12,892 nucleotides of DNA, from contig CBFGSA010000078.1 of NCBI GenBank assembly GCA_965651365.1, forward strand, positions 1 to 12,892, given 5' to 3'. The stretch comes from DASSBG01 sp965651365. GTDB taxonomy: Bacteria > Pseudomonadota > Gammaproteobacteria > Xanthomonadales > Rhodanobacteraceae. The first letter of the stretch is position 1. The number at the start of each line of letters is the position of its first letter. Under the pieces are notes generated by a model that did no database searches, was not told the DNA's origin, and saw nothing but the letters and a program-made list of their open reading frames with translations. Shown in pieces: positions 9,387 through 12,892 of this stretch. Made by a program: the position numbers and the translations under genes.

Positions 9387-9449
9387 CGCGCAACGACAAG
9401 CACCCTCCGCCAAACCCGGCCGAGTCGGCATGATGCCGCAGGAGCGGGA

Positions 9450-10460
9450 TTAGTGATAACCCTCACCCGCACGCACCTTGCCGCGAAACACGCGGTAGGA
9501 AAAGGCGGTGTAGAACAGCACCACGGGGATCATGATGGCCGCGCCAACCAGCACAAAGCCCTGGCTCGACGGAGGCGAGGCGGCATCCCACAGGCTCATC
9601 GACGGTGGCACCAGATCCGGCCACATGCCGATCACCAGGCCGAGGAAGCCCAGGGCAAAGAACACCAGCGACAGGACAAACGGTGCCACCTCGCGATCCG
9701 CCAGCACCGAACGCCACAGAGCCACGGCCACGATCACGGTGAGGATCGGCAGTGGCATCAGCCACAGGAATGCCGGACCGGCGAACCAGCGCGCCATGAT
9801 GCGGGAGTCAAGAAACGGCAGCCAGGCGCTGACCATCACCATGAAGGCGATCACGGCCAGCATCAGCGGCCGGGTCAGGTCACGGGCAATGCGCTGCGGG
9901 CGGCCTTCGGTCTTCAGCGCCAGCCAGGTCGAGCCCAGCAGGCCATAGCCGAATATCAGGGCCATCCCGGTCATCACCGAAAACGGGCTGAACCAGGCAA
10001 ATGCGCCGCTGAGGTACTTGCCGTCCTCCAGCGGCATGCCCTCGACGATGGCGCCCAGCATCAGGCCCTGCGAAAAGGCGGCAATCACCGAGCCCAGATG
10101 AAATGCCAGCGCCCAGATGCGGCGCGAGCGCGTGGCGCGGAAGCGGAATTCAAAAGCCACGCCACGAAAAATCAGCGCGATCAGCATGGCAAGGATCGGC
10201 AGGTACAGGCTGGACAGGATCACCGCGTAGGCTTTCGGGAACGCAGCCATGAGTCCCGCCCCGCCCATCACCAGCCAGGTTTCGTTGCCGTCCCAGATCG
10301 GCGCGGCCGTGTTCATCATCAGTTCCTGCTGCGTCTCGTCGTCGGCAAACGGCGCCAGAATGCCGATGCCGAGCACGAAGCCGTCCAGCAGCACGTACAT
10401 CATCACGGCAAAGCCGATGATGAAAAACCACACCACGGGCAGGACAGTCGCCAGCGTCAT
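9450..10460 (-). CDS. cydB: Cytochrome bd-type quinol oxidase subunit II (CydB/CioB)
   Basis: CydB is the second core subunit of the bd-type oxidase that reduces oxygen to water with quinol electrons without pumping protons. The 336-residue product has about eight or nine membrane segments and the family's conserved N-terminal motifs DGFVLGIG (about 26-33) and PIWDGNETWLV (about 54-64). The start ATG overlaps the cydA stop by four bases (ATGA) and has GGAGG (10468-10472 on this strand) seven bases upstream. The frame stays open well upstream, but that part is antisense-frame shadow inside cydA. No cydX-like short hydrophobic ORF follows in the 63 bases before the convergent ydeP end, and no cydDC transporter genes are in view. 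Confidence 0.95.
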   Translation of the reverse strand: MTLATVLPVVWFFIIGFAVMMYVLLDGFVLGIGILAPFADDETQQELMMNTAAPIWDGNETWLVMGGAGLMAAFPKAYAVILSSLYLPILAMLIALIFRGVAFEFRFRATRSRRIWALAFHLGSVIAAFSQGLMLGAIVEGMPLEDGKYLSGAFAWFSPFSVMTGMALIFGYGLLGSTWLALKTEGRPQRIARDLTRPLMLAVIAFMVMVSAWLPFLDSRIMARWFAGPAFLWLMPLPILTVIVAVALWRSVLADREVAPFVLSLVFFALGFLGLVIGMWPDLVPPSMSLWDAASPPSSQGFVLVGAAIMIPVVLFYTAFSYRVFRGKVRAGEGYH

Positions 10461-11842
10461 GCTGAATCCTCCCCTTCCTCGCCCAGGGTCGACAGCGGTC
10501 GCGATCCGCTCATCGACGGTCCAAAGCGCTCGGGCGCCTCGCCGGGTCCGGCACGCAGAACTTTCAGCAGATACCAGCTGCCGAAACCGAACAGGATCAT
10601 GTACGCCACAAAGTACACAATCAACGAGGTCAACACACTGAACGCCGCCACCGGACTGGCCGCATCGGCGGTGCGCAACACGCCGTACACCACCCACGGC
10701 TGGCGACCGATCTCGGCCGCGTACCAGCCGGTCAGAAGAGCAATGAAGCCGGCTGGCATCATGGCAATCCAGCAACACAGATACCAGCGTCTGTCGAACA
10801 GCTTGCGCCGCCACATCAGCAACAGACCGATCACGGCCAGGGCCAGCATCAGAAACCCGAGGCCGACCATGATGCGAAAGGCAAAGAACGGCTCGACCAC
10901 GGGCGGCCGGTCCGCGCGCGGAAAGTCTTTCAGCCCCTTGACCTCGCCATCCCAGCTGTGGGTGAGGACCAGGCTGCCCAGATGCGGCACGTCGACGGCG
11001 TGGTCGTTCCTTTCGTTGTCTTCGTCCGGCCACGCGAACAGCGTCAACGGCACGCTGCGCTCGGTGGTCCAGCGCGCCTCGATGGCCGCCAGCTTGGCCG
11101 GCTGGTACTCGCGCACCACCAGTCCCGACAGGTCCCCGACAAAAATCTGGATCGGGATCACGATGGCGGTGAAGATCAACGCGCAGCGCAACATGAAGCG
11201 CGCCTTTTCCGGCCACCTTCCCTTCAGCACATAGGCTGCCGACACGCCACCGACAACCAGCGAGGTGCTGAGAAAGGCTGCCAGAACCATGTGTACCAGA
11301 CGTGTCGGGAAGGAGGGATTGAAAATCGCCGCCCACCAGTCGGTCGCGTGGATCGTGCCGTCAACGACGGCATAGCCGGTCGGTGTCTGCATCCAGCTGT
11401 TGGCGGAAAGAATCCAGAAACTCGAAATCAGCGTCCCCAGCGCCACCATGCAGGTGGCCAGGAAATGCGTGCGGTGACTGACGCGATTCCAGCCGAACAG
11501 CATCACGCCCAGAAAGGTCGCCTCCAGAAAGAAGGCGGTCATCACCTCGTAATTGAGCAGCGGCCCCAGGACGTTGCCGGCCACCGTGGACAGGCCGGCC
11601 CAGTTGGTGCCGAACTGGAAGCTCATGACGATACCCGACACCACGCCCAGCCCGAAGGAGCCGGCAAACACCTTCATCCAGAAAAAATACAGATCGCGCA
11701 GCATCTGCGTGCGCTTGCGCAGCCACAAGGCTTCCAGAAACACCAGCCAGCTCGCCAGACCGATGGTGAAGGCCGGGAACAGGATGTGGAACGACATCAC
11801 AAAGCCGAACTGGACGCGTGACAGGAATACGGTGTCGAACAC
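10457..11842 (-). CDS. cydA: Cytochrome bd-type quinol oxidase subunit I (CydA/CioA, short Q-loop)
   Basis: CydA carries the haems and the quinol site of the bd oxidase in the cytoplasmic membrane. In the 461-residue product, H19 (SFHILFP) is the expected high-spin haem ligand. E99 and E107 in NYEVMTAFFLEATF fall exactly at the E. coli positions. H184 and M325 (FRIMVG) fit the b558 ligands, and GRQPW is at 379-383. The Q-loop starts with GDLSGLVVREYQPAKLAAIEA, containing the conserved Lys and Glu, but is short, as in the cyanide-insensitive (Cio) branch; E. coli CydA has 522 residues. The start is GTG 11842, giving the conserved MFDTVFLSRVQFGF beginning; the ribosome site is weak (GGAA, nine bases upstream). 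fdhD ends 28 bases upstream, so the two are probably cotranscribed. Cyanide resistance and haem type (bd or b-only) cannot be read from sequence. Confidence 0.95.
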   Translation of the reverse strand: MFDTVFLSRVQFGFVMSFHILFPAFTIGLASWLVFLEALWLRKRTQMLRDLYFFWMKVFAGSFGLGVVSGIVMSFQFGTNWAGLSTVAGNVLGPLLNYEVMTAFFLEATFLGVMLFGWNRVSHRTHFLATCMVALGTLISSFWILSANSWMQTPTGYAVVDGTIHATDWWAAIFNPSFPTRLVHMVLAAFLSTSLVVGGVSAAYVLKGRWPEKARFMLRCALIFTAIVIPIQIFVGDLSGLVVREYQPAKLAAIEARWTTERSVPLTLFAWPDEDNERNDHAVDVPHLGSLVLTHSWDGEVKGLKDFPRADRPPVVEPFFAFRIMVGLGFLMLALAVIGLLLMWRRKLFDRRWYLCCWIAMMPAGFIALLTGWYAAEIGRQPWVVYGVLRTADAASPVAAFSVLTSLIVYFVAYMILFGFGSWYLLKVLRAGPGEAPERFGPSMSGSRPLSTLGEEGEDSA

Positions 11843-11870
11843 GATCAGGGGTTCCGTGAAAGAGCACCGC

Positions 11871-12707
11871 TCAGTCTACACCCGCGCGGCCAGGCAGTCG
11901 TTGCGGGTGGCTGTAAATCACGCAGCCCTCTCCCCGTGCAAAGCCGACCAGGGTGACGCCGGCCTGTTCGGCCAGCACCACCGCCAACGCTGTCGGCGCA
12001 GAAATCGCCGCGACGATGCCGATACCGACGGTAGCCGCCTTCATCACCATCTCGTAGCTGGCGCGACTGGTCAGCAACAGAAAACCTGCCGACAGATCAG
12101 CAGCGTCCCGATGCAAGGCGCCGATCAGCTTGTCCAGCGCATTGTGCCGCCCCACATCCTCGCGCACGCATGACACACTGCCATCAAGCGCACACCAGGC
12201 CGCCGCGTGTGTTGCGCCACAGGCGGCGTTGATCGGCTGTCGCGACTGCAGACCGTCCAGCGCGGCGGCAATGGCCACAGTTTCCAGCCGAGCCTCGCTC
12301 TCGACCGGCGGCGGCACCCGCACCACCTGCTCCAGGCTGGCCGCACCGCACAATCCGCAACCACTGCGCCCTTCCAGCGACTGCACACGCCTCGCGAAAC
12401 GCGCGGCTGCCGGTGCCGACAGATCCAGATCCAGTTCAATCCCCTCAAAATGCTCGCGCACCGAGACGGCACGGACGTCGCGGGCCGCCGACGCAATGCC
12501 CTCGCTCAGACAGAAACCCAGCGCAAAATCCTCCAAATCACACGGCGTCGCCAGCATCACCGCCCGAGTCCGACCCGCCACAGCCATCGCCACCGGCACC
12601 TCGGCAGCCAAGGCATCATCGTGCTCCGTCCGGCGACCACCCCGCACGCGAAGAGTCCTGCGCCGGACCACGCCACCACCCAAGACTGTTTCATCGTGCC
12701 CATTCAT
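11871..12707 (-). CDS. fdhD: Formate dehydrogenase accessory sulfurtransferase FdhD
   Basis: FdhD takes sulfur from a cysteine desulfurase (IscS in E. coli) and passes it to the bis-MGD cofactor of formate dehydrogenases, which is needed for their activity. It acts in the cytoplasm. The 278-residue product has the CxxC motif SGCGLCG (C117, C120) on the sulfur-transfer loop, the DFALGFCLSEG segment at about 60-70, VREDVGRHNALDKLIG at about 192-207, and TSRASYEMVMKAA, all typical. ATG 12707 is preceded by GGAAGGTGA with seven-base spacing. The frame can be extended 43 codons upstream, but those codons are the antisense of the tRNA-Arg gene (reading PDRIRTCDPRLRRP), a known type of annotation error. 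The likely client in this window is the YdeP homologue. It is the first gene of a probable fdhD-cydA-cydB operon. Confidence 0.95.
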   Translation of the reverse strand: MNGHDETVLGGGVVRRRTLRVRGGRRTEHDDALAAEVPVAMAVAGRTRAVMLATPCDLEDFALGFCLSEGIASAARDVRAVSVREHFEGIELDLDLSAPAAARFARRVQSLEGRSGCGLCGAASLEQVVRVPPPVESEARLETVAIAAALDGLQSRQPINAACGATHAAAWCALDGSVSCVREDVGRHNALDKLIGALHRDAADLSAGFLLLTSRASYEMVMKAATVGIGIVAAISAPTALAVVLAEQAGVTLVGFARGEGCVIYSHPQRLPGRAGVD

Positions 12708-12714
12708 GCGAAAA

Positions 12715-12723
12715 TCACCTTCC
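12715..12723 (-). promoter_or_regulatory. fdhD: fdhD ribosome binding site that fixes its start
   Basis: On the minus strand GGAAGGTGA lies seven bases before the ATG at 12707. It settles the start downstream of the tRNA antisense region. It sits directly against the 5' end of the tRNA gene at 12725, so any fdhD leader longer than about 17 bases must be antisense to the tRNA. Confidence 0.75.
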
Positions 12724-12724
12724 C

Positions 12725-12801
12725 GCGCTCGTAGCTCAGCTGGATAGAGTATCGGCCTCCGAAGCCGAGGGTCACAGGTTCGAATCCTGTCGGGCGCGCC
12801 A
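12725..12801 (+). tRNA. tRNA-Arg, anticodon CCG
   Basis: The 77-base gene includes an encoded CCA end (12799-12801). Acceptor stem GCGCTCG (12725-12731) pairs with CGGGCGC (12791-12797) with one T-G wobble. The D stem is GCTC/GAGT with a closing G-T wobble, the anticodon stem TCGGC/GCCGA encloses loop CTCCGAA with anticodon CCG at 12759-12761, and the T arm is ACAGG-TTCGAAT-CCTGT. It decodes CGG, a common Arg codon in GC-rich genomes. It is head to head with fdhD, 17 bases apart, so its own promoter must lie within the first codons of fdhD; I could not pick out clear -35/-10 boxes there. Confidence 0.98.
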
Positions 12802-12813
12802 ACTTCCCGATAC

Positions 12814-12833
12814 GTGATGTTGTTCGACATCAC
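12814..12833 (+). terminator. Hairpin downstream of tRNA-Arg (possible terminator or processing signal)
   Basis: GTGATGT (12814-12820) pairs perfectly with ACATCAC (12827-12833) around a six-base TGTTCG loop, starting 13 bases after the tRNA CCA. No T run follows, so it may be a processing or Rho-assisted end rather than an intrinsic terminator. The remaining 59 bases to the window edge hold a second short stem (GCCGG/CCGGC at 12844-12856) and two CCATGG sites. Frames are open to the edge, but they are too short to call a gene. Confidence 0.35.
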
Positions 12834-12892
12834 CATCCATGGTGCCGGACGCCGGCCCGGCCTTCCATGGCCGTGCGTTCGCGGCCGCTGGA

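Noticed and set aside
9426..9438. Small hairpin CGGCA-TGA-TGCCG between ydeP and cydB as a bidirectional terminator
   Set aside because: The stem is only five pairs with a three-base loop, and there is no T run on either strand.
9453..11234. Long plus-strand open frame of 593 codons antisense to cydA and cydB
   Set aside because: It is a GC-rich shadow frame. The minus strand carries complete CydA and CydB with conserved ligands, and the antisense product is rich in His, Gln, Arg and Ala with no recognisable domain.
12725..12892. tRNA-Arg as the edge of an integrated island
   Set aside because: tRNA genes are common integration sites, but there is no integrase, no repeated tRNA 3' end and no change of gene character in the window.
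12814..12892. Possible start of a new plus-strand gene at the right edge (GTG 12814 or ATG 12839)
   Set aside because: Fewer than 27 codons are visible, the start lies in a hairpin, and neither frame shows a recognisable protein.

Overview
The window is GC-rich and its genes are tightly packed. They all look like those of a denitrifying or nitrate-respiring proteobacterium, most likely a gammaproteobacterium related to the Xanthomonadales or Chromatiales. That placement is inferred from gene content (an N-terminal rhodanese-MoeB fusion and a narHJI-parvulin order like the Pseudomonas aeruginosa nar cluster), not from a phylogenetic marker. Almost every gene belongs to molybdenum-enzyme respiration or quinol oxidation.

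Layout. Plus strand, 1-2996: the 3' part of a membrane-bound nitrate reductase operon, narH (5' truncated by the window edge), narJ, narI and a cytoplasmic parvulin-type prolyl isomerase, all overlapping or nearly so. Next comes a 407-base non-coding stretch (2997-3403) with several hairpins and two inverted REP-like sequences. It leads into narK, a nitrate/nitrite transporter (3404-4726). Minus strand, 4782-6995: moaA and then a rhodanese-MoeB fusion, both molybdenum cofactor (Moco) genes. Plus strand, 7104-9386, divergent from moaA: a YdeP-type molybdopterin oxidoreductase related to formate dehydrogenase alpha subunits. Minus strand, 9450-12707: fdhD, cydA and cydB, probably one operon, encoding a formate dehydrogenase sulfur-transfer factor and a bd-type quinol oxidase with a short Q-loop. 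Plus strand, 12725-12801: a tRNA-Arg with anticodon CCG, head to head with fdhD and only 17 bases away.

How the genes fit together. NarK brings in nitrate (and may export nitrite). NarGHI reduces nitrate with quinol electrons; its narG would lie just upstream of the window. NarJ, and possibly the prolyl isomerase, help assemble the complex. MoaA and MoeB supply early and sulfur-insertion steps of Moco synthesis, which both Nar and the YdeP homologue need. FdhD probably serves the YdeP homologue. CydAB is an alternative quinol oxidase for low oxygen or for conditions that inhibit haem-copper oxidases, such as nitric oxide or cyanide.

No clearly new multi-gene system is visible. The points most worth a second look are: the fdhD leader, which must run antisense to tRNA-Arg if it has any length; the inverted REP-like pair before narK; the separation of fdhD from ydeP by cydAB; the parvulin in the nar operon; and the N-terminal rhodanese-MoeB fusion.
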